From JBBPYR01 sp038199755 (GTDB lineage Bacteria > Chloroflexota > Ktedonobacteria > Ktedonobacterales > Ktedonobacteraceae): a stretch of DNA of 17,119 nucleotides. The translations under genes were made by a program, and so were the position numbers. Below the pieces are notes generated by a model that saw only the letters and a program-made list of their open reading frames with translations, was not told the origin of the DNA and ran no database searches. Each line of letters starts with the position of its first letter. Position 1 is the stretch's first letter. The DNA is taken from positions 1-17,119 of the forward strand of contig JBBPYR010000109.1 of NCBI GenBank assembly GCA_038199755.1, written 5' to 3'. Positions 6,902-14,742 of the stretch are shown here, piece by piece.

Positions 6902-7999
6902 CTATTTTTTGATTTTTGGCTGGCATACAATTACAGTGCATCCATTATGCGCCTCTTCTTTTTGGAAAAGGCAGCCACGCCTCTCTCCGGGCTTCCAGTT
7001 TGTTGCTTCTTCGGCATTGACGACAATCAAAACGTATTGAGTCGGAAACTCACGGAAACGTAGGAATGCTTTTGTGTCTGCTGGTGCATTGCGGCGCATT
7101 TCATCTGTTGGTGCCACAACCGTGCTGGGGGTAACTTCCTGTCCGATGCGGAAAGTGGGTATGTTAGGACGGACATAGTTTGTTTGTATAGCTTTCTCTG
7201 TTAATTGCTCTAATTCCATTCTTCCATAACCGCTGGATGTTTTCGCGCCGATACCCATGTCTTTGAGGGCATGTTCTACAATCTCAAAGGTTCTTGTAAG
7301 CCATACGGTACTTTGTTCGAGGTCGGGAGCTGCTAGTGCAATCAGATAGCTACCTGTTGCACTTACAAAGGGTATTGGTGTTGGGCTATCCCAGTCAGCA
7401 GGTGCATTATCCTTGTCTTGATAATAGTCTTTATGATGGACGGTGATAACGTCTGGATAAAGTGCGCGCTTTTGATAGCCAGAATCAGGAACGTAAAATG
7501 CATCAAGGAAGGTTATGTAGCCTGCGTTGTTAGTATCACCAAAGACTACTTTATAAGCTTCACCATAAACTTCGCCTTTTACTTGCCATTCTTGCTCAGT
7601 AAGTTTCTGGCGTGCATAACTTGCAGCTAAACCCTTGAGAGCACTCCCTGGAATATAAGGTACTCCATAAGTGTGATGTAGTACAATTGATGTTTCCAAA
7701 ATGCTTTCATCACCTAGACCAATAATCATACGTCCCTTGACCGCTGCTTTACGTGCCTGTACTTTGTTCCCCTGTGCTTTTAAGACTTCTTCCCAACGTG
7801 TATAGAATGCTCTGTATATCTCTGGCATAGGAAGAGTGGTAGCGTATTTGATAAGTCCACTTCGACTATCAACACTTTCGCGATCTTGTTTTTCAATATA
7901 TCTATCAAGCCAAAGTCCTGCGTGCGTTGCATACGTGTTTTCGCTTGACTGCGTTAATGTTTTGTATACGTTGTCAAGCTTATGACGGTACGTACTCAT
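6902..7999 (-). CDS. cmr6: Type III-B RAMP protein Cmr6 with C-terminal extension
   Basis: A 365-aa Cas7-like RAMP subunit. Core features are GLGDESILETSI (94-105), YIPGSALKGLAASYAR (115-130), FGDTNNAGYITFLDAFYV (153-170) and the glycine-rich loop GIGAKTSSGYGR (249-260). Cmr6 caps the Cmr backbone near the 3' end of the crRNA together with Cmr1. The start overlaps the cmr5 stop (ATGA), with AAGGAGGAG inside cmr5 as ribosome binding site. About 95 residues follow the RAMP core (271-365), including FRIGQEVTPSTVV and YVLIVVNAEE, which read as a small beta-rich, possibly OB-like domain. Some bacterial Cmr6 proteins are extended; I cannot say how common this tail is. Confidence 0.92.
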   Translation of the reverse strand: MSTYRHKLDNVYKTLTQSSENTYATHAGLWLDRYIEKQDRESVDSRSGLIKYATTLPMPEIYRAFYTRWEEVLKAQGNKVQARKAAVKGRMIIGLGDESILETSIVLHHTYGVPYIPGSALKGLAASYARQKLTEQEWQVKGEVYGEAYKVVFGDTNNAGYITFLDAFYVPDSGYQKRALYPDVITVHHKDYYQDKDNAPADWDSPTPIPFVSATGSYLIALAAPDLEQSTVWLTRTFEIVEHALKDMGIGAKTSSGYGRMELEQLTEKAIQTNYVRPNIPTFRIGQEVTPSTVVAPTDEMRRNAPADTKAFLRFREFPTQYVLIVVNAEEATNWKPGERRGCLFQKEEAHNGCTVIVCQPKIKK

Positions 8000-8358
8000 C
8001 GTGTCTCCTCCTTTGCTTGACTAGCATCAACCCCTAGCACTGATTGAGCAAAACGTTTATACCACAATAATGCTTCCATAACTTGTTGAGTCAGGCGAAT
8101 ATATTCATTCAAATTCAACTCTCGTGCAGTCTTAACAAGTTCCGGTTTACCAACTGTGCCCGCCAAATCTTTTAGGAGTTGTTGCTGGGCAGGAGTACCA
8201 CGTGAATCGACAAATGCTAAGGCTTGAGTTAAACCGGCAGTACGAATGAGAATAGGCAGTTTGTGTGCCATGCTGCCATAACCAGTTTGATCATCTTTTT
8301 TTACTTTAGAAACTTTTTCGAATACGTTGATTGCGTATTGTTGATCGCGAGTATACAT
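7996..8358 (-). CDS. cmr5: Type III-B small subunit Cmr5
   Basis: A 120-aa all-helical protein of normal Cmr5 length (MYTRDQQYAINVFEKV at 1-16; GYGSMAHKLPILIRTAGLTQAL at 26-47; WYKRFAQSV at 99-107). Cmr5 forms the inner filament of the Cmr complex and contacts the crRNA-target duplex. The MAHKLPxLIRxxGLxQALAF pattern is the family hallmark as I know it. It begins after cmr4 with a three-base gap, and its stop overlaps the cmr6 start, so expression should be stoichiometric with neighbours. Confidence 0.92.
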   Translation of the reverse strand: MYTRDQQYAINVFEKVSKVKKDDQTGYGSMAHKLPILIRTAGLTQALAFVDSRGTPAQQQLLKDLAGTVGKPELVKTARELNLNEYIRLTQQVMEALLWYKRFAQSVLGVDASQAKEETR

Positions 8359-8361
8359 AGT

Positions 8362-9243
8362 TTATTTTCCCTCTTTCCCAATCAGCACACGACAGATACC
8401 ATGTCCTACAGTCGCTTTTCCACCGAATTGCACTGTCTTCCCTGTGAGGCCTTGAATAATTTCGAAAACTCTTGCTGAAGTAAGATTTGTATATGAAGGA
8501 TTCACTACTAATATGCCTGCTAAGATGGACTCAGCGGGTAATGCCTCTTCATACCAAAGTCCGCCATCCTGTACTGTTTTGGAGCCTTCAACTAATTTGA
8601 TGCGGGCAGTGATTTCAGTAGCAGTCGCGATCAAGAAATTGAAGATGTCATCTGGGACAAGACAAAAACGCTCAGTTAACATTGTTTGCCAAACAGTATC
8701 ATTGGGAAATACCTCTTTCCCGATCCATTGTGCCCAGTCTGTCATATCAAGTTCTGTTTGTATAGGTAAGTCAAGATCTTCGAGATAAACCTCCTTTGTA
8801 TTTATCGTTATCTTACTCGTGCTTTTTACAACAGCACAGTGATTCTCTTTTAAGATAGATAAATGATCCTTAGGTATAGGATTATTAGGGGCCGTGCTCA
8901 ATACTTCTTTCATGTCTCGTACAAAACGCTGTAAGACGTAGGGTGATGTAACCCAGGCGAATGTTCCCGCGAGACTACGAATAGGTAAAAGTAGCAACCG
9001 TTGATCGGAAAACTGTGCTGCACTGGCCCGATTATCATTATCACTGGAATTAGGGCCAAATACTGCTGCTACATCATTTGGGCTAGCTAGTGAGCGTAGT
9101 GAACCTTTAAGCGAAGAGCCAGGTAAAAAAGGTAAGCCTGTGGCCTTTTCTCGCGCAATTGGTAAGTCTATGACACCAACACCCTGCCCTGTGCCAGCAT
9201 GGAGCGGTGAGAGGGCATGAACAAAAGTAAGTCGTGTATTCAT
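8362..9243 (-). CDS. cmr4: Type III-B backbone RNase Cmr4 (Cas7 family)
   Basis: A 293-aa RAMP protein forming the repeated backbone of the complex and cutting target RNA at six-nucleotide steps. The N-terminus LHAGTGQGVGVIDLPIARE (14-32) contains Asp26, at the same number and context as the catalytic aspartate of Pyrococcus furiosus Cmr4 as I recall it. Next come FLPGSSLKGSLR (39-50), the thumb region, and the glycine-rich FGGKATVGHG (273-282). All key elements are present, so target-RNA cleavage is expected. GGAG lies about nine bases upstream of the start; 13 bases separate it from cmr1. Confidence 0.93.
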   Translation of the reverse strand: MNTRLTFVHALSPLHAGTGQGVGVIDLPIAREKATGLPFLPGSSLKGSLRSLASPNDVAAVFGPNSSDNDNRASAAQFSDQRLLLLPIRSLAGTFAWVTSPYVLQRFVRDMKEVLSTAPNNPIPKDHLSILKENHCAVVKSTSKITINTKEVYLEDLDLPIQTELDMTDWAQWIGKEVFPNDTVWQTMLTERFCLVPDDIFNFLIATATEITARIKLVEGSKTVQDGGLWYEEALPAESILAGILVVNPSYTNLTSARVFEIIQGLTGKTVQFGGKATVGHGICRVLIGKEGK

Positions 9244-9256
9244 TGCTAATGACTCC

Positions 9257-10567
9257 TTATAAGTCTTTCAAGAAAGCTTTTAAGACATCGGGTTCGCCGT
9301 TGAGCATCGGTAATGTTTTTGCCTCTGCTCCTGTGAGACTTGCAGTGACAGAATGGGTTTTCTTACTGTCATTTTCGATAAGTACCAACCCTTTAGGCAG
9401 AGTGCGTGGACCTTCAAGCACGAGAGCTAAGCCAACAGTTTGCCCATCCTTACAAAGTAGCGGACGCAAAATGAGTGGACTGGCGAATCTATCATGTCTT
9501 GGTTCAGCACCTTGTAATGTTGTATCGCCTGGGTCATCTCGATCTTTGAAATGAAAAATTATTGGCAGACCGAATACAGCACGCGGAAATGTACGTGGTT
9601 GTAAGCGTGGGCGATATTTGGTATCGCGACGGCGTGTAAGCTCACGAATTGCTTCTGGCTCCGGCCAAAAACTACGACCATCACGTCCATAAGGAACTTG
9701 ACGAAATTCGGAAAGTTTTTTGATGAGATACCGCCAAGTTTCCTTTGTCTCTCTCGTAGGACTGGTAGTCACGAGTTGTATCCCTTTACTGAGATAGGGT
9801 ATACCTGCTGGTGGTGTTCCCGGCTTGACATGTATGCCTATTTGCCCCTCAAGCCATACTTTGACATTACCAATAGTAGGGAGGTTAGTGTACACACTAT
9901 CATCAACCTTTACTATCCGTATTGCTCCAAATCCTCTTCTTGTGCGTGCTCCAAGCCCACCAAAGGTTTCCCAAGCCCACAATGCTGCTGCTATATCTGC
10001 TTCTATACCTACTGACTTGCCCTTATCGTCTTTTTTATCTTTGGGAAACGTGATAGTTAACCGAAAAGAAGAACCCTCAAGTACATTTTGTACACGAACC
10101 TGTGAAAGTGGCTTCTTTAACTCATCCTGATCGGGTAAGAGCGGAAATGCAGCGTAAGGTGGCACACCGGAATGTGGTTGAGTTTTATTGCGTCCTCTTC
10201 TATCTTCCTCTATTCTAAATGGCTTGACAAGAGAGCCTTGTTTCAATATTTCAACAGTAATCTGTATAGTTTGCTCTTGTGATAGAGGAGCGTCCCCTTT
10301 TTTGTAGGCTTTTCCCCAAATAGCATCCTCCGCTTTTTTCATATCTGCAAGATCCTGAAATTGTCCCCCTCGACAGGCCCGCCACCAAAAGCGTAGGTGT
10401 CCACGAATGGAGCTACCACGAATGATCGTTACAGGGTCTACTTCACCAGGAGTGACGCCACCGCCATAAAGCGGTGTTATCAATTGGTATTCGCGTACCT
10501 GAGTAATAGCATCGCCAGTCTGTTTTACTGTCACTGTCGGCGCGGCAATCTTTGGCTGTGTTCTCAT
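9257..10567 (-). CDS. cmr1: Type III-B RAMP protein Cmr1
   Basis: A 436-aa Cas7-like subunit that binds the crRNA 3' end and target at the tip of the complex. It opens with REYQLITPLYGGGVTPGEVD (25-44), followed by IRGSSIRGHLRFWWRACRGG (49-68), which is highly diagnostic for Cmr1, and has the glycine loop GGLGARTRRGFGAI (203-216). I take the ATG at 10567 because AGGAG lies 8 bases upstream and it follows the cmr3 stop by two bases; an earlier start at 10609 would overlap cmr3. The C-terminal half is less conserved. Confidence 0.92.
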   Translation of the reverse strand: MRTQPKIAAPTVTVKQTGDAITQVREYQLITPLYGGGVTPGEVDPVTIIRGSSIRGHLRFWWRACRGGQFQDLADMKKAEDAIWGKAYKKGDAPLSQEQTIQITVEILKQGSLVKPFRIEEDRRGRNKTQPHSGVPPYAAFPLLPDQDELKKPLSQVRVQNVLEGSSFRLTITFPKDKKDDKGKSVGIEADIAAALWAWETFGGLGARTRRGFGAIRIVKVDDSVYTNLPTIGNVKVWLEGQIGIHVKPGTPPAGIPYLSKGIQLVTTSPTRETKETWRYLIKKLSEFRQVPYGRDGRSFWPEPEAIRELTRRRDTKYRPRLQPRTFPRAVFGLPIIFHFKDRDDPGDTTLQGAEPRHDRFASPLILRPLLCKDGQTVGLALVLEGPRTLPKGLVLIENDSKKTHSVTASLTGAEAKTLPMLNGEPDVLKAFLKDL

Positions 10568-10569
10568 AC

Positions 10570-11781
10570 TTATTCTCCTGTTTGCATTTCTTCTGGGTTG
10601 CCTGACCATGTTCCCAGCATAGCAAGGCCAAAGCCATCGCGCTGGTCCTGTTCGTCATCGCTGATACATTGCATCCATATTTTTTCGATCCAAGCTCGAA
10701 TAGCCATTGTATCGCTGTCTTGTAAAGAGAGGAACAGCACTGTACCAGCAGGAGCCAAGCGGCGTGTTGGTTTTGGACCTCTTTTTTCAAGGTCCCAGCC
10801 AGAGGTTACCTGTGGACGTTGAATAGCAATGGCTTTTAGCTGAGGAGTAACTCCCGCGAGTGACTGCTCTATCCATTTTGGGCGATAACCTAACGCAAAA
10901 CAAGCGGGTGTGAGCAATATGAGGCGGCACGCTTTATCGTTGACAATACTATCTTTTAGTTCTTTGGGACATTGCAGTACATTCTTCTCAGGCTTTACAT
11001 CAACGATACCCTTCTGCCAATTGACAGCACGACGTTCTCCACCAAAGCCTGAGAAACCTTCTTTAAGTTGATGCTTATCGTCAACTATCACCGCCAATGC
11101 TAAACGTTGTGTGCTCGTAAGTGGTAGTCGATCTTCGTCGGTATGAGTAAACTCTAATCCAGAAGTTTGGAACAATGCACCATCTATAGCAGCACCACTT
11201 TTAGGGTCAATACTGACATGCAGACGTTGCTCTCGCATTGGCCCATCATGACCTAATTCAGAGACTTTTTTATACACAGAACTTTTAGGATCGCGTAACC
11301 AAGTATAAAACCTGTCCCAATTCCAGTAACGTGGAGCATTGTTTGCTGGCTTATCTTTGATCGATTCTGTAGAACCTACAAACCACAACTTGTCGTTATT
11401 TTTCGTATCGAAGTCTGTATGCACATCGTTTGGCAACTTGAGTGGAACAAGCGGTATGACGTTTATAGCTTTCTTATCTCCGTTCTGAGTAAGCAGCAAG
11501 GCATCGGCAGGAGCAGGTAGGAGCCAATTAGTAATCGCGGTACCATCTTGTGCAAGCTCTACTAGCAGTGGACCACGTACACTTATTGCTTTAAGTTTTT
11601 TAATGGTTTCCTCTGTAAAGCCTTTATTGTCAATCTGCCCCACTTGTGTACGAAAGCCACCTGTTGTGGTAGAAGGAAAAGGAAATGCCAGTGAAATAGA
11701 GCGTGCCCCAGGAGTAGGACCGAACGGCTTTCCGTCACGTACAATCAATGGGTCATGTGGTTCAACGAGCCAGATAGTCAT
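10570..11781 (-). CDS. cmr3: Type III-B RAMP protein Cmr3 (Cas5 family)
   Basis: A 403-aa Cas5-like subunit that binds the 5' repeat tag of the crRNA and contacts Cas10. The N-terminus WLVEPHDPLIVRDGKPFGP (4-22) and the loop FPFPSTTTGGFRTQVG (33-48) are characteristic. Two bases separate it from both cas10 and cmr1, with AGGAG before its ATG. Cmr3 and Cas10 together form the head that senses the 5' tag and controls cOA synthesis. No sequence damage was seen. Confidence 0.92.
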   Translation of the reverse strand: MTIWLVEPHDPLIVRDGKPFGPTPGARSISLAFPFPSTTTGGFRTQVGQIDNKGFTEETIKKLKAISVRGPLLVELAQDGTAITNWLLPAPADALLLTQNGDKKAINVIPLVPLKLPNDVHTDFDTKNNDKLWFVGSTESIKDKPANNAPRYWNWDRFYTWLRDPKSSVYKKVSELGHDGPMREQRLHVSIDPKSGAAIDGALFQTSGLEFTHTDEDRLPLTSTQRLALAVIVDDKHQLKEGFSGFGGERRAVNWQKGIVDVKPEKNVLQCPKELKDSIVNDKACRLILLTPACFALGYRPKWIEQSLAGVTPQLKAIAIQRPQVTSGWDLEKRGPKPTRRLAPAGTVLFLSLQDSDTMAIRAWIEKIWMQCISDDEQDQRDGFGLAMLGTWSGNPEEMQTGE

Positions 11782-11783
11782 AT

Positions 11784-13667
11784 CTAGTGCTCCTTTTTTT
11801 GATATGCAATTTTGTGTGTATCTGCCAACAATTGAGCGAGTAGTAATTCATTCGTAAAATTTACAAGCTTGATATTGCCCGCCTTGTTAGCATTTAAATT
11901 TTCGCCTTCTATACCAAGCTTCGGTCCCAACACATCCATAACTTCTTTCTTTTTTTCAGGAGTAAGAGGAGCCAGTTTGCGATCCAGTATCCGCTTAGCC
12001 TCAGCTTGTATAGCCTTCTGAGTCATATCAAATAGTTGGTCTTCTTGTGGGACGCCAAGACGCAGTGCGAGATGACGCAATTCGTAGGCTGTGCCATCAG
12101 GTATATTATCAGCAATGCAGAAGGGAAGAAGTTGATCTAAATACGTATCTATCTTTCCCCAGCTGCCCACAACACTATAATCAATACCACTACGTTTACT
12201 TACTGTAATTGCCAAACCGTTTTTGCCATCAACACTTTTCGCTTTTGCCTCGGCTGCACGTGCAAGATTAAGGGCATCTTGCAGAGGGTCTAAATGATGA
12301 ACAATAACAATGCCTACTGAAAGAGTAGGTTTGTTACCATCTTTATCCTGAAAGCCGCCTCTTTTTAGTTCGTTGTAAAATGATAGAGACAGTTCACGAG
12401 CACATGCAATGAGAGTATGAAGTGGCACAAGAGCCAGAACATCATCGCCTCCTGAATAGATAAGCGCACCTTGATATTTTTTCACAATCTTTTGCACGCC
12501 TCTAGCGAAAGTATCAAGGGCTTGTGATACCTGACGATGACCTTTTTCTCCTTTTTGATTGTCAATGACTTTGCCCATACGATCCCCATCAGCGAGGAGA
12601 ATAGCGTAGTAAGGGCTAGGATGTCCTTTACCAAGAATGTCATCTACTTCTTTATAAAAGCTGTGTAGTTTCTGCTTTACATTCTCTAGCTTAGCTTTGT
12701 CTGTAGGTGATAAAGATGATGCATCAACCATATCGACCAAACGTTCCTCAAATAGCAGAGAGCCATCGTACTTCCCCAAAATGGCATGGGGAGAAAATGT
12801 GTAAGGTATCTGTTCTAAATTTGGAGAGAGCGCAATTCTTCCTAATTCAGTAACATACTCATTCCATATTTTTTGTATTTGAGGAACGGATGTTGTAGGA
12901 AGCAGATTAAGACGCTCTAAATATGGGAGTGCTGCCATATGCGAAGTACTGGGAAAATTTTCTACAGGAGAGCGATTTAGTAGAGCATGCCCACGCCTTT
13001 TGAGCAAGTCCACTCCTGATAAATACTCTGCCGGTTTCGCTTCATAGTTCATATAGAGAGCTTTAGCTTTTTTCTCTCCTACCTCTTTAGAGTCACCACG
13101 CTGATTATATTTATTATCAGGAATAACGCTTTCAAGTTGCCCATCGATAGAGGATTTAGGTTTATTGCTACCCCAATCAACTTTCCGAAAATCTCGCGTG
13201 TTTTTGCGTGCCGCCATCATGTTCTCTAACTTTGTCCGAGTTACTACATAATCTTGTGCATTGTAGGGGGCAGCTACCCAAAAGTATTCGACAAGATCAT
13301 CGATTTGTTTATTTGCTATTACGTCTTCAATTGGCCCCATATCCTTATAGGCTCGGTTTTTGATGCTATGCAATCGTGTGTTGATCGCTATACGCACAGC
13401 CTTGCCAACATCCTGGGGCGAGTCATCAATGAGTGCAACAATTTTGTTGGCAACACTTAATTCTGTGTTTTCAGCGAGATCAGCAATGGACTGAGGAGCG
13501 GGAAAGATCAAGCTATCGCGTCCATACTTGTCGGCAATGCTTTTTGCTGCTGCTTTAGCAAGTTCACTTAATAGCCAAGAGCCAAATTGTAGATCACCTG
13601 TGCGACGTGCGCTGGCAATGAAACTTTGGACGGGGCCAATGGCGGCAAGGAATAAGTACGAATCCAT
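11784..13667 (-). CDS. cmr2: Cas10/Cmr2, cyclic oligoadenylate synthase lacking an HD domain
   Basis: A 627-aa large subunit. It begins directly with LFLAAIGPVQSFIASARRTGDL (5-26), the Cmr2 domain-1 signature, so the N-terminal HD nuclease present in many Cas10 proteins is absent. The first palm-like region has YYAILLADGDRMGKVI (353-368). The second palm carries the cyclase motif GGDD at 406-409 within YSGGDDVLALVP, which is intact. No CxxC zinc pair is visible. Prediction: no single-stranded DNase activity, but active cOA synthesis on binding target RNA. GGAGGG lies before the ATG. It is the first gene of the tight cmr operon, 135 bases after the CARF-HTH gene, and has two direct repeats upstream. 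Confidence 0.94.
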   Translation of the reverse strand: MDSYLFLAAIGPVQSFIASARRTGDLQFGSWLLSELAKAAAKSIADKYGRDSLIFPAPQSIADLAENTELSVANKIVALIDDSPQDVGKAVRIAINTRLHSIKNRAYKDMGPIEDVIANKQIDDLVEYFWVAAPYNAQDYVVTRTKLENMMAARKNTRDFRKVDWGSNKPKSSIDGQLESVIPDNKYNQRGDSKEVGEKKAKALYMNYEAKPAEYLSGVDLLKRRGHALLNRSPVENFPSTSHMAALPYLERLNLLPTTSVPQIQKIWNEYVTELGRIALSPNLEQIPYTFSPHAILGKYDGSLLFEERLVDMVDASSLSPTDKAKLENVKQKLHSFYKEVDDILGKGHPSPYYAILLADGDRMGKVIDNQKGEKGHRQVSQALDTFARGVQKIVKKYQGALIYSGGDDVLALVPLHTLIACARELSLSFYNELKRGGFQDKDGNKPTLSVGIVIVHHLDPLQDALNLARAAEAKAKSVDGKNGLAITVSKRSGIDYSVVGSWGKIDTYLDQLLPFCIADNIPDGTAYELRHLALRLGVPQEDQLFDMTQKAIQAEAKRILDRKLAPLTPEKKKEVMDVLGPKLGIEGENLNANKAGNIKLVNFTNELLLAQLLADTHKIAYQKKEH

Positions 13668-13743
13668 CTATACCCTCCTATTTCTCTGTATTCTTCATTT
13701 ATCGGTTTCTCTCAAAGAGTAGCATGTTTCTTGTTTAGTTACA

Positions 13744-13787
13744 TCCATGGTATACAGGAATGTTTTCCATGGTAGACGGGATTTCTT
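13744..13787. repeat. Two 22-bp direct repeats upstream of cas10, candidate operator
   Basis: Copies 13744-13765 and 13766-13787 both begin TCCATGGTA and continue with AC and GGA in the same positions; 17 of 22 bases agree by my count. The 22-bp period is about two helical turns, placing both copies on the same DNA face. They sit in the 135-bp gap between the CARF-HTH gene and cas10, both on the minus strand. This is where an operon-specific regulator would be expected to bind. Confidence 0.6.
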
Positions 13788-13802
13788 TTGCTGGGATATC
13801 GG

Positions 13803-14684
13803 CTATACTTCATTCGTCGCGAAGAATTCGCTGAATTTGGCGCGTATGAAGTGGTAATCGCGAATATTTTCGTCGGGCCATGCTGCACGGCAGTGGGATA
13901 GTAGAGCCATGTTATGGTCTGATAATGTAGCTAGAGAGATGATGAGTTTTTGGGCTACTTGCTGCATATTGAGACCGTCAGCGTAGGCATGGAGTACCTC
14001 GCGTTGACGTGGGGAAGCAAAGCTAAGGACGTACTGACAACGTTTGTGCTCTTTGTTACGTTGTTGCGTATTTACTTCCACGATGGCTGTGGAGGCACTA
14101 TTGTTGAGCATGCGGGTGAGAATAGGATGTGTGGCACGGGCGAAGGGCACTTCGATGAGTTGTACGCCATCGGCAGGAGTGACATGCATGATAGTTCCAC
14201 GATTAGCGCGCTCTACCACGGACTGGGGAGTGTAAAGGTGGAGTAGTTGGTCGTTTTGCTCGAAGTGTAAGAGGGCAGCGGAGAAAGAGAGGAAAGCCAT
14301 CAGGCGACGCCCACCTGTAATAGAGAAGTGGATGATGTAGTGTTGCTGTTTTAGCTCCTGAACGATTTCACTGATGGTGTCGAGTGCGCCGCTGGCGGTT
14401 TGCTCATTCACTATATCATCAATGGGGTTGCCATAGTAGCGCAAGACTTGTTGACGAAAGTGGATGGTGCGTTGCTCTCCACCGAAGGAATAGCGGTCTT
14501 CGATGAATTCTGCGCTGAGTCGCGTGATGGCCTCTTTCAAGCGTGGATACGCTTTTGGATGAAGTACGATGACTTCGCTAATGGGAATGTTACGTTGGAG
14601 TAACAAGTCCAGGGTGAAGGTGACAACCTGGGGTTGTCCACCGAGGGTTGCAAGTAGGATGTGCTTTGTGTTAGGTCCCGGCAT
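13803..14684 (-). CDS. NE0113-type CARF protein fused to a LuxR-like HTH, predicted cOA-responsive regulator
   Basis: A 293-aa protein. Residues 1-185 match the CRISPR-associated NE0113 family (a CARF-like Rossmann fold that includes reported or proposed ring nucleases): ILLATLGGQPQVVTFTLDLL (9-28) and FSITGGRRLMAFLSFSAALL (120-139). Residues 224-266 look like a GerE/LuxR helix-turn-helix, with SPRQREVLHAYADGLNMQQV then AQKLIISLATLSDHNMALL. The ATG at 14684 is chosen for GGAAGA just upstream; a longer frame from 14744 would overlap the divergent gene. By analogy with Csa3 (CARF plus winged helix), it could switch cas transcription in response to cOA, or degrade cOA, or both. Its position directly upstream of cas10 supports operon control. 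I recall similar fusions in Chloroflexota. Confidence 0.82.
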   Translation of the reverse strand: MPGPNTKHILLATLGGQPQVVTFTLDLLLQRNIPISEVIVLHPKAYPRLKEAITRLSAEFIEDRYSFGGEQRTIHFRQQVLRYYGNPIDDIVNEQTASGALDTISEIVQELKQQHYIIHFSITGGRRLMAFLSFSAALLHFEQNDQLLHLYTPQSVVERANRGTIMHVTPADGVQLIEVPFARATHPILTRMLNNSASTAIVEVNTQQRNKEHKRCQYVLSFASPRQREVLHAYADGLNMQQVAQKLIISLATLSDHNMALLSHCRAAWPDENIRDYHFIRAKFSEFFATNEV

Positions 14685-14742
14685 GAATGTCTTCCATTCT
14701 ATCTTTTTAAAGAGTCTGTTGATTGAAAGGAACGTTGTAACC
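14685..14742. promoter_or_regulatory. 58-bp divergent intergenic region
   Basis: This gap separates the CARF-HTH gene (-) and the ATPase-Csx3 gene (+). It holds both ribosome binding sites (GGAAGA for the minus gene, AAAGGAA for the plus gene), and a short inverted repeat GAATG/CATTC (14685-14699) flanks the minus-strand site. There is little room for two full promoters, so they must overlap or extend into coding DNA. On the minus strand TAGAAT is a possible -10 without a good -35. Confidence 0.4.

Noticed and set aside
10443..10790. Open frame across the cmr3-cmr1 junction in another frame
   Set aside because: It overlaps both cmr genes and has no family resemblance or ribosome binding site.
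14569..14742. Longer start for the ATPase-Csx3 gene
   Set aside because: The extra 58 codons overlap the divergent CARF-HTH gene antisense. The ATG at 14743 has a ribosome binding site and begins directly at the P-loop strand.
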